Positions 43,975 to 53,566 of a stretch of 64,000 nucleotides of DNA are shown here, piece by piece. Each line of letters begins with the position of its first letter. Position 1 is the first letter of the stretch. Location of the stretch: the NCBI RefSeq assembly GCF_001922985.1, contig NZ_MRUH01000165.1, positions 1 through 64,000 of the forward strand. Direction: 5' to 3'. The notes below the pieces were generated by a model. That model ran no database searches and was not told the DNA's origin. It was given only the letters and a program-made list of their open reading frames with translations. Made by a program: the position numbers and the translations under genes. This DNA comes from Teredinibacter waterburyi. Lineage in GTDB: Bacteria > Pseudomonadota > Gammaproteobacteria > Pseudomonadales > Cellvibrionaceae.

Positions 43975-44370
43975 TTACTGATAACCCTTCATAAAGCTCA
44001 CGCCCGGCTCAAGCACCATCCGCCACGCCAATGCGTATTCGTCATTAAAATGCGGATCTAGCTGCCGCAGGCTTTCGATAAGCGCGTCTAGCCAAAGGGT
44101 AAATAAGTCGGCGGGTACTCCCAGTTTGCTGTGATAGCGCGCCAGTTCGATCAAGTCTTCAGAGGCAACACGCGTGCTGGAATAGTCCATTAGAATCAAT
44201 AGTGAATCCTCCAGCATCTCGTAGCGCTTTGTTTCCGAGGTTTGTGCAAACATCTTACTTACCACTGGTGACTTACTTTCAAAACAACGATAGAAAGCCG
44301 AGAAAAAGTGCTGATAATTGTCGGTTATGTTGCGTTCGAAACTGTCGTTAAACAATCCAACATCATTCAT
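43975..44370 (-). CDS. Single-domain bacterial globin
   Basis: 131 residues. The helical pattern and the block ARYHSKLGVPADLFTLWLDALIESL, in which His84 of the MNDVGLF start is the likely proximal heme ligand, fit small bacterial globins. The end, AWRMVLEPGVSFMKGY, is also typical. Such proteins bind oxygen or nitric oxide; no reductase domain is attached, so it is not a flavohemoglobin. The ATG at 44370 is chosen over a GTG four codons upstream. Nitrite reduction genes are 1 kb away, so nitric oxide handling is possible but unproven. Confidence 0.75.
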   Translation of the reverse strand: MNDVGLFNDSFERNITDNYQHFFSAFYRCFESKSPVVSKMFAQTSETKRYEMLEDSLLILMDYSSTRVASEDLIELARYHSKLGVPADLFTLWLDALIESLRQLDPHFNDEYALAWRMVLEPGVSFMKGYQ

Positions 44371-44657
44371 TTTCTCTTCCACTCTCCCTTAAACACCAGC
44401 TAAAATCCCCATCCTCGCTATATAAGCTATACGAGAAGGGTCAAATACCCTGCGCGACACCTGCCACCAGATATGACTGCAACAATAGTAACTGTAGTAC
44501 AAAGCCTATTATCTAGTTGCTACGTACGCATATTTAGTTGCTAATTGACAGCTAGTCGCCGTACCGATATACCGCTATGGTTATCAACTACACAGCTAAA
44601 CCCCTGTTGGGCCTCACCGATAACCCAGCCGCCAATGCCGTAACGAGCCATTTTCAT

Positions 44658-47600
44658 ATGATTCCAAAGCTGAAACTCCTTGCCGATCAAGCGCAAACGT
44701 ACCTCGACTTTCTATCCGACTTAGAGCAACGAGGCTTCAATGGCGATATTCATGCTGACCAGAGTAGTCGTATCGCACTGGCAACCGACAACTCTATTTA
44801 TCAGGTAATGCCCGAAGCCGTGGTGTGCCCTCGTAACCGCGACGACCTTGTCACCTTAACGCAGCTCGCGGCCGAGGCGCAGTATCAAGCGATTGTGCTC
44901 ACTCCTCGCGGTGGCGGCACAGGAACCAACGGCCAATCCTTAACCGATGGCATAGTGGTTGACCTTTCCCGTCACATGAACAACATCATCGAAGTTAACG
45001 CCGAACAAGGCTGGGTGATCGTTGAAACCGGCGTCGTTAAAGATCAGCTGAATGCCGCCCTAAAGCCACACGGGCTGTTTTTTGCGCCAGACCTCTCCAC
45101 CAGTAATCGCGCAACTATCGGCGGAATGATTAATACCGACGCCTCGGGACAAGGGTCTTGCCTGTACGGTAAAACCCGAGATCACGTACTCGAGCTGGAA
45201 ACAGTCCTAATCGACGGCAGCATTATCGATACCCACGCCATCAGCGATGAGCAGCTCGGTGCTATAACACAGGGGGATGATCGCTGTAGTCGTATTTATC
45301 AGTTAGTCGACAGTATTCAACGCGAACACCAGCCTTTAATAGACGAAATTTTTCCACCGCTGAATCGCTGCCTTACCGGCTACGATCTCGCCCATATTCG
45401 CGACCAGCAAAACTGCATCAATCTGAACAATATACTCTGTGGCAGCGAAGGCACTTTAGGGTTTATCAGTCGTGCCAAATTAAACGTACTGCCCATTCCG
45501 AAATACTCGGCACTGGTATTGGTAAAGTATGCCGACTTTAACAGCTCGCTGCGCGATGCAACCGAACTGATGAAGTCTGGGCCGGCCTCAATCGAAACCG
45601 TCGATTCAAAAGTGCTCAACCTCGCCATGGAAGATTTTATTTGGCAGCAGGTAGAAGAGTTCTTCGAAGGCGACGACACTAAAGATATTAAAGGTATTAA
45701 TCTGGTCGAATTTACCGGCAACGATGAAGCCGAGCTAAATAACCAAATAGAGCAACTCACCAGCCTGCTAGCGTCTTCCGTAGCCCATCAGGGTAATACT
45801 CCAGACTTTGAAACCGACACCTTTACACCAAGTGGCCGCATCGGTTATTCCGTCGCTTGGGGAGACAGCGCCGTAAAAAGTATTTGGGCTATGCGCAAAC
45901 GCGCGGTTGGTTTACTTGGCAACGCACGCGGTGAAGCTCGCCCAATCCCGTTTGTGGAAGACACCGCCGTACCACCGGAAAACCTCGCCGATTTCATTTT
46001 AGAATTTCGCGAAATTTTAGATGGCTACCGTCTCGACTACGGTATGTTTGGTCATGTCGACGCCGGTGTGCTGCACGTAAGGCCCGCACTCGACATGAAA
46101 GACCCAGAGCAAGAAGATATGGCGTGGGAGATTTCAGACCGTGTGGCGGACCTGTGCCATGAATACGGCGGCCTTCTTTGGGGCGAACACGGTAAAGGTG
46201 TGCGCTCGTCTTATTCGCCACAGTTTTTTGGCGAACTATACCCACAATTGCAACGCATCAAAGCCGCCTTCGACCCCCACAACCAATTGAACCCGGGGAA
46301 AATCGCCACGCCTGACGACGGCGAGCAGCTATTAAAAATTGACGAGGTGCCCACGCGCGGCCAACAGGATCGCGAAATAAAAGTTGAAACTTGGCAAGCC
46401 TTCCCCGAAGCGGTGTACTGCAATGGCAACGGCGCCTGCTACAACTACAACCCTAACGAGGCTATGTGCCCAAGCTGGAAAGGCACACGTGATCGTATCC
46501 ATTCACCTAAAGGCCGCGCCTCACTGTTTCGCACTTGGCTTAAATTACTGTCAGACCACAATGTTCATGCCGAGCAGGAACTGCAAAAAACCAGTGCCTT
46601 TAAACGCCTATTCAACTGGCCGCGCCGCGTCGTTAACAGCCTTACTCAAAACCGCGAAGCCGATTTTTCCCATCAGGTCTACGACGCTATGGCAACCTGT
46701 TTGGCCTGTAAGGCCTGCGCCAGTCAATGCCCGATAAAAGTCGATGTGCCCGAGTTTCGCAGTAAATTTATTTCTCTTTATCACACCCGCTACACTCGGC
46801 CACTAAAAGATTACTTGGTTGGCTCGCTCGAATACTTATTACCTTGGTGCGCAAAAGTACCGTTGGTTTACAACCTTGTGATGGATGCCTCGCCGGTAAA
46901 ATGGATACTGCGTAAAGGCGTTGGCTTTGTCGATGGGCCACTGCTATCCCGCGGCGGATTGAATAAGCAAATGGCACCGGTGGCCAGTGTGAAAATGTTA
47001 AATAAGCTGAGCGAAGCCGACAAGCAGCGAACGGTAATCATCGTGCAGGATGCTTTTACCCGCTACTTCGAAACTCCACTTATCGACGATATTTTTACGC
47101 TGTTGCGAGAACTGGGCTTCAACCCTCTGCTCGCACCATTTAAAGCAAACGGTAAGCCGTTACATGTTCACGGGTTTTTAAGTAGCTTTACCAGGGCCGC
47201 GCGTAACAATGCAAAAATGCTCAATCGCTTTAGCGACGCCGGTGTCGCGCTGATTGGCGTCGACCCGTCGATGACCTACACCTACCGTGCAGAGTATAAA
47301 AAAGTACTAGAAAGCGAAGAGGGGTTATATCGCGCGCCGCAGGTAAAATTGATGCAGGAGTGGCTGGCGGAACAAACCGATGCTCTGCAACAGTTACAAC
47401 AGCGCAATGTTGAAAAGGGTAAAAAATATACCTTAATGCCCCACTGTATCGAACAGACTCACGCGGCTCGAGAGCGCGATTTATGGCGCACCATCTTCGT
47501 TGCGTCAGGCTTTGAACTGGATATTTTGTCTTTGGGGTGCTGTGGTATGTCGGGCACCTACGGCCACGAAGCGCGCAATTTGGAAACCTCGAAAAAAATC

Positions 47601-47765
47601 TATCAGTTGAGTTGGGCCAAGCCCGTCGCCAATATTCATGCATCACAGTTGGTCGCAACAGGCTATTCCTGTCGCAGCCAAATTAAACGTGAAGACGGCA
47701 AAGTGGTGAAGCACCCTCTGCAGGTGCTGTTAATGGCGATTAACGAATCAGATCAGTCGGAATAG
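44658..47765 (+). CDS. ydiJ: YdiJ-type FAD-linked D-2-hydroxyglutarate dehydrogenase
   Basis: 1035 residues from the ATG at 44658, which matches the start MIP of E. coli YdiJ (1018 residues); an ATG 27 codons upstream is possible. The FAD-binding PCMH domain has PRGGGTGTNGQ and STSNRATIGGMINTDASGQG. The FAD-oxidase C-terminal domain includes MFGHVDAGVLHVRPALDM and WGEHGKG. A ferredoxin-like segment has CLACKACASQCP, and the CCG-type end has GCCGMSGTYGHE. It oxidises D-2-hydroxyglutarate to 2-oxoglutarate. Confidence 0.93.
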   Translation: MIPKLKLLADQAQTYLDFLSDLEQRGFNGDIHADQSSRIALATDNSIYQVMPEAVVCPRNRDDLVTLTQLAAEAQYQAIVLTPRGGGTGTNGQSLTDGIVVDLSRHMNNIIEVNAEQGWVIVETGVVKDQLNAALKPHGLFFAPDLSTSNRATIGGMINTDASGQGSCLYGKTRDHVLELETVLIDGSIIDTHAISDEQLGAITQGDDRCSRIYQLVDSIQREHQPLIDEIFPPLNRCLTGYDLAHIRDQQNCINLNNILCGSEGTLGFISRAKLNVLPIPKYSALVLVKYADFNSSLRDATELMKSGPASIETVDSKVLNLAMEDFIWQQVEEFFEGDDTKDIKGINLVEFTGNDEAELNNQIEQLTSLLASSVAHQGNTPDFETDTFTPSGRIGYSVAWGDSAVKSIWAMRKRAVGLLGNARGEARPIPFVEDTAVPPENLADFILEFREILDGYRLDYGMFGHVDAGVLHVRPALDMKDPEQEDMAWEISDRVADLCHEYGGLLWGEHGKGVRSSYSPQFFGELYPQLQRIKAAFDPHNQLNPGKIATPDDGEQLLKIDEVPTRGQQDREIKVETWQAFPEAVYCNGNGACYNYNPNEAMCPSWKGTRDRIHSPKGRASLFRTWLKLLSDHNVHAEQELQKTSAFKRLFNWPRRVVNSLTQNREADFSHQVYDAMATCLACKACASQCPIKVDVPEFRSKFISLYHTRYTRPLKDYLVGSLEYLLPWCAKVPLVYNLVMDASPVKWILRKGVGFVDGPLLSRGGLNKQMAPVASVKMLNKLSEADKQRTVIIVQDAFTRYFETPLIDDIFTLLRELGFNPLLAPFKANGKPLHVHGFLSSFTRAARNNAKMLNRFSDAGVALIGVDPSMTYTYRAEYKKVLESEEGLYRAPQVKLMQEWLAEQTDALQQLQQRNVEKGKKYTLMPHCIEQTHAARERDLWRTIFVASGFELDILSLGCCGMSGTYGHEARNLETSKKIYQLSWAKPVANIHASQLVATGYSCRSQIKREDGKVVKHPLQVLLMAINESDQSE

Positions 47766-47776
47766 TCGCTAATTTA

Positions 47777-48643
47777 TTAACGACTAAAAACAACGGTCTT
47801 CTGACCGTTGCGCAGCACACGCTGCTCAACATGCCAACGCACCGCGCGCTGTAGTACTACGGCTTCTATGTCGCGACCAATCTCTACCAGCTCTTCCGGT
47901 GAGTTCGCGTGGGTTACCCGCTCGACGGACTGCTCGATGATCGGCCCTTCATCCAAGTCGGCCGTTACGTAATGGGCGGTGGCACCAATTAACTTTACGC
48001 CGCGGTCATAGGCTTGGTGGTAAGGCTTAGCGCCTTTAAAGCCGGGCAAAAACGAGTGATGAATGTTAATCGCCCTACCGGCGAGTTTGGTACACAAGTC
48101 TTCCGATAGAATTTGCATGTAGCGAGCCAACACCAGCAACTCGGCATTGCCCTGCTCCATCACATCGAGAATTTGTTTTTCTTGCTGCGCTTTAGTCGCG
48201 GGGGTAACGGGCAAGTAGTGGTAATCCACACCGTACCATTCGCATAGGCCGCGCATATCTTCATGGTTGGAGATAACACCGACAATATCGACGGGCAGAT
48301 AACCACGCTTCCACGAATTCAATAAAGTATTAAGGCAGTGCCCCCACTGTGATACAGCGATAACAATTTTTTGTTTCTCGCGGCCATCGGTAAGCTGCCA
48401 ATCCATTTGATAACGTTCGGCAATAGAGCGAAATGCGGAGATCACACCCTCAATATTCTTCGGCCCCTCAACTGACTCCAACACGGTGCGCATAAAAAAT
48501 CGGCGCATGGTGGAATCCTCAAATTGCGAAGACTCGCGAATATTAAAACCTTGCAGTGAAAATAGGCTGGCGACGTCGGCCACAATGCCGGGACGGTCGC
48601 TACAACTAAATTTAAGAATCAGCTCTTCTACCTGTGCCGACAT
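47777..48643 (-). CDS. purU: Formyltetrahydrofolate deformylase
   Basis: 288 residues. It hydrolyses 10-formyl-tetrahydrofolate to formate and tetrahydrofolate, balancing one-carbon pools and feeding formate to PurT. An ACT domain (about 5-85) precedes the formyltransferase domain with NIHHSFLPGFKGAKPYHQA and the catalytic aspartate in DEGPII. I start at the ATG at 48643 with GGGG upstream instead of a TTG four codons earlier. Convergent with ydiJ. Confidence 0.95.
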   Translation of the reverse strand: MSAQVEELILKFSCSDRPGIVADVASLFSLQGFNIRESSQFEDSTMRRFFMRTVLESVEGPKNIEGVISAFRSIAERYQMDWQLTDGREKQKIVIAVSQWGHCLNTLLNSWKRGYLPVDIVGVISNHEDMRGLCEWYGVDYHYLPVTPATKAQQEKQILDVMEQGNAELLVLARYMQILSEDLCTKLAGRAINIHHSFLPGFKGAKPYHQAYDRGVKLIGATAHYVTADLDEGPIIEQSVERVTHANSPEELVEIGRDIEAVVLQRAVRWHVEQRVLRNGQKTVVFSR

Positions 48644-48799
48644 TGAAATCCCCAACTTAAAAAAGCAAACGTAAGCAATAAATTAAAAAATTCTAACGGG
48701 CAGCAGGTTCGACAATTGTTCTTGTTTGAATTTAGCCGATAACCGCGTAACGCTAGCTCCCTAAAGCGCGGCGAATCATAACAACACCGATAGAGAATG

Positions 48800-49621
48800 T
48801 CATTTAGACGACGACTCGGGCATCAGTGCTGCCGCCATCATACCGCTTAACCCAGACGCGCCCCCCAAGGACCAGCCGCCATCGGCCGGTATTACTGCTC
48901 CAGTTACGTAACTCGCCAGACTCGATGCTAAAAAGAGTACCAGATGGCCGACATCTTCCGGCGTACCTAAGCGCTTTAGCGGTACTGACAGCCTTGCCAT
49001 CTCTAGCATTTTAGGGTTCGGGGCTAACCTAGCCATGCCCTCAGTGCCCGCAATCGGGCCGGGGACAACACTATTCACCCGAATGCCGTCAGGCCCCCAC
49101 TCCATCGCCAAGCTGCGAGTAAGCATATCGACCCCCGCTTTCGCGGCACAAACGTGGGACTGACCAATCATTGGCAAAAACGCCTGTGGTGCCGAAATAT
49201 TAATCACACTTCCACCGGGTTTGCGTAAATGTGGGTACGCCGCCTGCAACACATGGAAACTACCTAACAGGTCAATATCCACCACCGACTTAAAGCCATT
49301 TGCCGACATGCCAGTCGCCAAGGCGGGGAAATTCCCGGCGGCACCACTGACCAATACATCTAAGCAACCGAATTCCGCTACCACCAGCTCTATACCCGCA
49401 ACGATTGCCGCCTGATCCCGCACATCGGCAACAAAACCCAGCGCTTCTGCACCCAGCTGCTGCAATGATGCAACCGTATCATCCACCTTGTCCTGGCTAC
49501 GGCTGGCAACGGCAACCCTAGCGCCCTGTTTGGCAAAACACTCAGCAATACCGCGGTTAATACCGCTGGTACCACCAACAACCAATACGGTTTTACCGGC
49601 TAAATCGAAAGTAATAGTCAT
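48800..49621 (-). CDS. SDR oxidoreductase of the 2,4-dienoyl-CoA reductase type
   Basis: 273 residues. Rossmann motif GGTSGINRGIA at about 16-26 and the NxAG equivalent SGAAGNF. The usual YxxxK motif is replaced by HVCAAK, with the conserved lysine kept. That, together with EWGPDGIRVNSVVPGPIAGTEGMARL, is the pattern of peroxisomal-type 2,4-dienoyl-CoA reductases, which lack the tyrosine. It would reduce dienoyl-CoA during breakdown of unsaturated fatty acids. The crotonase gene 46 bases upstream on the same strand supports this. Substrate is inferred. Confidence 0.75.
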   Translation of the reverse strand: MTITFDLAGKTVLVVGGTSGINRGIAECFAKQGARVAVASRSQDKVDDTVASLQQLGAEALGFVADVRDQAAIVAGIELVVAEFGCLDVLVSGAAGNFPALATGMSANGFKSVVDIDLLGSFHVLQAAYPHLRKPGGSVINISAPQAFLPMIGQSHVCAAKAGVDMLTRSLAMEWGPDGIRVNSVVPGPIAGTEGMARLAPNPKMLEMARLSVPLKRLGTPEDVGHLVLFLASSLASYVTGAVIPADGGWSLGGASGLSGMMAAALMPESSSK

Positions 49622-49667
49622 CTTTTATCCTTATATAAACACCCGCGGTGGGAATGGAATGGCGACA

Positions 49668-50432
49668 CTAATCAAACTGTGAATAATCCGGCGAGCGCTT
49701 GGCGAAGAATGCGCTAACGGCCTCTTTAAATTCAGGCCCCGCTAGCCCCTTGGCAAACTGTTGTAACTCGGCTTCCATCGCTTCGTCTACCGGCGACGCA
49801 ATTCCCGCCTTTAACAACTTTTTCGCTTGGCGTACGGCTTCAGGTGGTTGCAGTGCCAGCTTGAGACATTGTTCTAGCGCCTTCTGTTCTGGCTTATCGA
49901 CGATACTATTAATAAGCCCCCCCCTGAGTGCCTCTTCAGCATCGAAGGCTTCTCCTAACAATAGCCATTCCGCAGCACGCGCGTAACCCGCCAAACGAGG
50001 TAAAAGATAGGAGGAGGCATACTCGGGACACAAACCCAAATTGACAAACGGCATGGAAAAACGCGCATTTGCAGCGGCATAGACAAGGTCGCAATGCAGT
50101 AAAAGCGTTGTACCAATACCCACAGCAACGCCTTCAACCGCTACCACCACTGGCTTGGGGCAACTGGCTAGCGCCCGCATAAACCGCAAAGTGGGCATAT
50201 TCGCGTCAAACGCCTCCAGAGCGCTAAAATCGGCCAGATCATTACCGGCAGTAAAACAGCCATCACTTCCCAATAAGCAAACCACTCTGACACTGGCATC
50301 ACTACTAGCTTGCTCAATAGCATCGGCCAACCGGCTGTACATCGCCATATTCAATGCGTTTTTGCGCTCGGGACGACAAATTCGCAGGTACATCACGGCA
50401 TCCTGAATGCTGATTTGAATAGGCTCTTGCAT
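49668..50432 (-). CDS. Enoyl-CoA hydratase/isomerase family protein
   Basis: 254 residues of the crotonase fold. The oxyanion-hole segments are seen as CFTAGNDLADF and GVAVGIGTTLLLHCDLVYAA, and the acidic residue lies in NLGLCPEYASSY. The single-acid pattern suggests an isomerase (enoyl-CoA delta-isomerase-like) rather than a hydratase. I use the ATG at 50432, with GGAG eight bases upstream. It pairs with the dienoyl-reductase-like gene, so both may serve unsaturated fatty-acid oxidation. Divergent from argS. Confidence 0.82.
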   Translation of the reverse strand: MQEPIQISIQDAVMYLRICRPERKNALNMAMYSRLADAIEQASSDASVRVVCLLGSDGCFTAGNDLADFSALEAFDANMPTLRFMRALASCPKPVVVAVEGVAVGIGTTLLLHCDLVYAAANARFSMPFVNLGLCPEYASSYLLPRLAGYARAAEWLLLGEAFDAEEALRGGLINSIVDKPEQKALEQCLKLALQPPEAVRQAKKLLKAGIASPVDEAMEAELQQFAKGLAGPEFKEAVSAFFAKRSPDYSQFD

Positions 50433-50607
50433 CTGACATCTCCAGCTTATGTTGGTCTCGGTTAAGTGTAGCAGCGCAACGCCAAGCATATTGGGAAGCA
50501 CTCGCGTTTGCGGAATCCTTTACTTGCATCTACCTCCTAGGCCGTTACAATCGCGCTTCGCTAATCTGTCGTCGCCTTGCGACACCAATTTCAAGACCTC
50601 TCTACTT

Positions 50608-52347
50608 ATGAATATTCGTACATTTCTCGCCGATCGTGTTCGCAGCGCCATGTCTGATGTGGGTATCCCAAACGACTACAGCCCACACCTCGCCGCCAGT
50701 AAAAAGGCCGGTTTTGGCGACTATCAGGCCAACGGCGCTATGGCCGCGGCCAAGGCGATGAAAACCAACCCGCGAGAATTAGCGCAATCCATCGCCAATA
50801 GTTTGGACCTGTCTGGCGTCGCCTCAAAGGTGGAGATTGCTGGGCCAGGCTTTATCAATATTCATTTAGATAAGCAATGGCTATCCAATAAGCTGGCTAC
50901 TAGCTGCGAATCACCTCAACTAGATGTCAGCCAAAAACCCCAGCAGCAAACCGTGGTGATCGACTACTCATCACCGAACCTCGCAAAAGAAATGCATGTC
51001 GGCCACCTGCGCTCCACCATTATTGGCGATGCCGTAGCACGCGTACTGGAATTTACCGGCGATAAGGTGATTCGTCAAAACCATGTGGGCGACTGGGGTA
51101 CACAGTTCGGAATGCTGATTGCCGAGCTTGAAACGCAACTTACCCACGGCGAGCAGGCCGAGCTGGCATTAAAAGACCTAGAGGGGTTCTACCAAAAGGC
51201 AAAAGCGCATTTTGACGAAGATGCCGCGTTTGCCAATCGCGCCCGCGATTACGTGGTAAAACTGCAATCTGGCGACGCGAATGTGCTTAAGCTGTGGCAG
51301 CAATTTAAAAATGTATCGCTATTGCACAGTGAAGAGATCTATAAAAAGCTAAACGTTACCCTTACCGCCGAAAGCGTCTATGGCGAAAGTGCCTACAATG
51401 ACGACTTAGCACCAGTTGTTGCAGACCTGCGCGAAAAGTCTTTGGTAGTAGAAGACGAAGGCGCTCAGGTTGCATTCTTGCAAGAACTAGCCGATAAGAA
51501 TGGCGAACCCAGTCCCGTTATTGTGCAGAAGAAAGACGGCGGCTTTCTCTATGCCACCACAGACTTAGCGGCCCTGCGCTATCGTGCAAACAGCTTAAAT
51601 GCCGATCGCGTTTTGTATTTTATTGATGCCCGTCAGTCATTACATATGCAGCAGGTATTCACCCTTGCCCGCAAAGCAGAATTTGTAAGCGAGTGGATGA
51701 GCCTTGAACATCACCCGTTCGGCACCATGATGGGAGCCGATGGCAAACCCTTTAAAACACGCAGTGGCGGCACAGTAAAACTTGCCGATTTATTAGAAGA
51801 AGCCGTTGAGCGAGCGGCCGTTGTGGTAAGCCAAAAGAACCCAGACTTAACTGCAGAAGAAATGACGGAAGTCGCTCGCAAAGTCGGTATCGGCGCCGTT
51901 AAATATGCAGATCTCTCAAAAACTCGTACCAACGACTACATCTTTAACTGGGATACCATGCTCAGCTTTGAGGGCAACACAGGCCCGTATTTACAGTACG
52001 CCTATACCCGTATTAAAAGTATCTTCCGCAAAGCCAACCTAGAAATGGACAGTTTTAACGCAGAGCTTTTGATCAAAATGGATCAAGAAAAAGCGCTGGC
52101 ACTAAAAACATTGCAGTTTTCGGAGGTGATCGAACAGGTTGCAGAAGAAGCCTTCCCGCACATTCTCTGTACCTATCTTTACGATTTGGCGAGCTTGTTT
52201 ATGACCTTCTACGAGGCATGCCCAATTCTAAAGCCCGACGTAGAACCCGATACCCGTGAAAGCCGTTTAATGCTGAGCAAAGCGACGGCTCTAACCCTAC
52301 AAACAGGGTTAGATCTGCTTGGTATCGAAGTGATGGAGCGGATGTAA
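50608..52347 (+). CDS. argS: Arginyl-tRNA synthetase
   Basis: 579 residues, a normal class Ia enzyme charging tRNA-Arg. The N-terminal additional domain begins [11 protein letters not shown]. The HIGH box is HVGH in [17 protein letters not shown]; the KMSK region is degenerate as usual ([13 protein letters not shown]). The anticodon-binding domain ends [13 protein letters not shown] use the ATG at 50608; the frame is open 53 codons further but through non-conserved sequence over the divergent crotonase start. Confidence 0.97.
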   Translation: MNIRTFLADRVRSAMSDVGIPNDYSPHLAASKKAGFGDYQANGAMAAAKAMKTNPRELAQSIANSLDLSGVASKVEIAGPGFINIHLDKQWLSNKLATSCESPQLDVSQKPQQQTVVIDYSSPNLAKEMHVGHLRSTIIGDAVARVLEFTGDKVIRQNHVGDWGTQFGMLIAELETQLTHGEQAELALKDLEGFYQKAKAHFDEDAAFANRARDYVVKLQSGDANVLKLWQQFKNVSLLHSEEIYKKLNVTLTAESVYGESAYNDDLAPVVADLREKSLVVEDEGAQVAFLQELADKNGEPSPVIVQKKDGGFLYATTDLAALRYRANSLNADRVLYFIDARQSLHMQQVFTLARKAEFVSEWMSLEHHPFGTMMGADGKPFKTRSGGTVKLADLLEEAVERAAVVVSQKNPDLTAEEMTEVARKVGIGAVKYADLSKTRTNDYIFNWDTMLSFEGNTGPYLQYAYTRIKSIFRKANLEMDSFNAELLIKMDQEKALALKTLQFSEVIEQVAEEAFPHILCTYLYDLASLFMTFYEACPILKPDVEPDTRESRLMLSKATALTLQTGLDLLGIEVMERM

Positions 52348-52490
52348 ACTTTAGATCTAAGGCCTATGATCGCAGCGCAGCCTAGCTAATGTTCCTAGCA
52401 GGCTGGCCGCGTACAGGCCAACTAACCTCTTAGCCGTCATGCAGGTGAGAGTAACCCCACCCACCTAGACAAAACCTAGCCGTCAGCACC

Positions 52491-52790
52491 TTAACTCGAG
52501 CGAGCGCCACTGCCCGCAGCTGCTTTCTGCCTTGGTATATCAACCACGTTTTTCTTTGCTTTAGGTTTAAGATTTTTAACGACAAACCCAGCCCCCGCCA
52601 TAGAGACCAAATGTGCATAAGCATCTGCCAGTGGTCGCGAATCTGTTAAGTCGACATACTCGTGTAGCATCTGCATAAACTCAGGATGGGAGAGGGTCAG
52701 CTTTATATCTAGCTCATCCTTAACAATGTGAATACATTCCTTTGCGTAGCGAATAGCTTTTGGATTGAGCATCCATGAACGATCTTGCAT
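52491..52790 (-). CDS. Small protein of unknown function
   Basis: 99 residues, not recognised. It is soluble, largely helical (RYAKECIHIVKDELDIKLTLSH), with a Gly/Ala step (SMAGAGFV) and a basic, Ala/Ser-rich tail (PKAKKN to GARSS). The start at 52790 has AGGGG upstream; an ATG 15 codons earlier is also in frame. Codon use is like that of its neighbours. It sits between argS and the menaquinone operon, alone on the minus strand. Confidence 0.6.
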   Translation of the reverse strand: MQDRSWMLNPKAIRYAKECIHIVKDELDIKLTLSHPEFMQMLHEYVDLTDSRPLADAYAHLVSMAGAGFVVKNLKPKAKKNVVDIPRQKAAAGSGARSS

Positions 52791-53105
52791 AAACTTTACC
52801 CCTAACTTCCATACAACGACTGCACTACAGGCCATTACCCCATAGCATTCACCTATAAGCCTAGCAACAAACCTGAATATAAATTAAGCGATTGGGAACT
52901 ATGTGCGAACGCGCACATAATTCGCCGCTAAAAAATCAGCGTTGGATTTTTTAAAAACTTAGAGGTATTAAAAACTTAAAAAAAAGCGATTATGGATATC
53001 AATATGACACCGGCACGTCCGACCTAGATTCATATCCGGCGTGGATTCGCGCATATTAATCTATTGTATCGAGCCGTCGGAAAAGCAGGGATTCTAGTTT
53101 TTCAA
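52791..53105. other. AT-rich gap with an 8-bp inverted repeat
   Basis: 315 bases without a gene, between menI and the small unknown gene, both leftward. TATGTGCG (52900-52907) and CGCACATA (52912-52919) are perfect complements around AACG; as DNA it looks like an operator. Beyond it an A/T-rich stretch with AAAAACTTA-type repeats could hold a promoter. No terminator for the men operon was recognised. Confidence 0.4.
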
Positions 53106-53519
53106 TTATTTCACCGCCACAGTAAGCCGCGACACACAAATCAATTGGTCTCGCTGATCGGTAATTTTGATGTCCCAAACTTGCATGGATTTTCCGATGT
53201 GCAAGGGCTCGGCTACTGCGGTGACCAGCCCCTCTTTTACCGAGCGCATATGGTTTGCGTTAACCTCTACGCCAAAACAGATCTGGCCCTCTTCACAAGC
53301 CAAATGCCCCGCCATACTACCGAGCGTTTCCGCCAGAACTACAGATGCGCCACCATGAAGAAAGCCCAAAGGCTGTTGAGTAAACGAAGCTACCGGCATG
53401 GTAGCGGTAATAGAATTATCGTCAATTGCGGTGACTTTTATTTGTAAATGACCGACCAAACAATTCGCAGCAAACTGATTGAGCTGGTCGGGGGTTGCTG
53501 ATTTTTTCCAGAGGCTCAC
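53106..53519 (-). CDS. menI: 1,4-dihydroxy-2-naphthoyl-CoA thioesterase (MenI/YdiI-like)
   Basis: 137 residues, hotdog fold. The PaaI/YdiI motif GFLHGGASVVLAETLGS is intact with His55 and the catalytic Glu64, very close to E. coli YdiI (Glu63). It frees 1,4-dihydroxy-2-naphthoate from its CoA ester, the step before prenylation by MenA. GTG start with AAAGGAG upstream. Its place at the end of the men operon, 47 bases after menE, supports this over a general thioesterase role. Confidence 0.9.
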   Translation of the reverse strand: MSLWKKSATPDQLNQFAANCLVGHLQIKVTAIDDNSITATMPVASFTQQPLGFLHGGASVVLAETLGSMAGHLACEEGQICFGVEVNANHMRSVKEGLVTAVAEPLHIGKSMQVWDIKITDQRDQLICVSRLTVAVK

Positions 53520-53566
53520 ACCTTTCTCCTTTCGGTAATTTCGGCTTTAACTTCGGTTAAGGGTAT

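Noticed and set aside
47230-47658. Antisense frame of about 140 codons opposite ydiJ
   Set aside because: Fully opposite the conserved C-terminal domain of YdiJ; no recognisable protein.
50449-50607. Longer N-terminus for arginyl-tRNA synthetase
   Set aside because: ArgRS proteins begin at the MNIRTFL-like position, and the upstream part overlaps the divergent gene start and lacks conservation.
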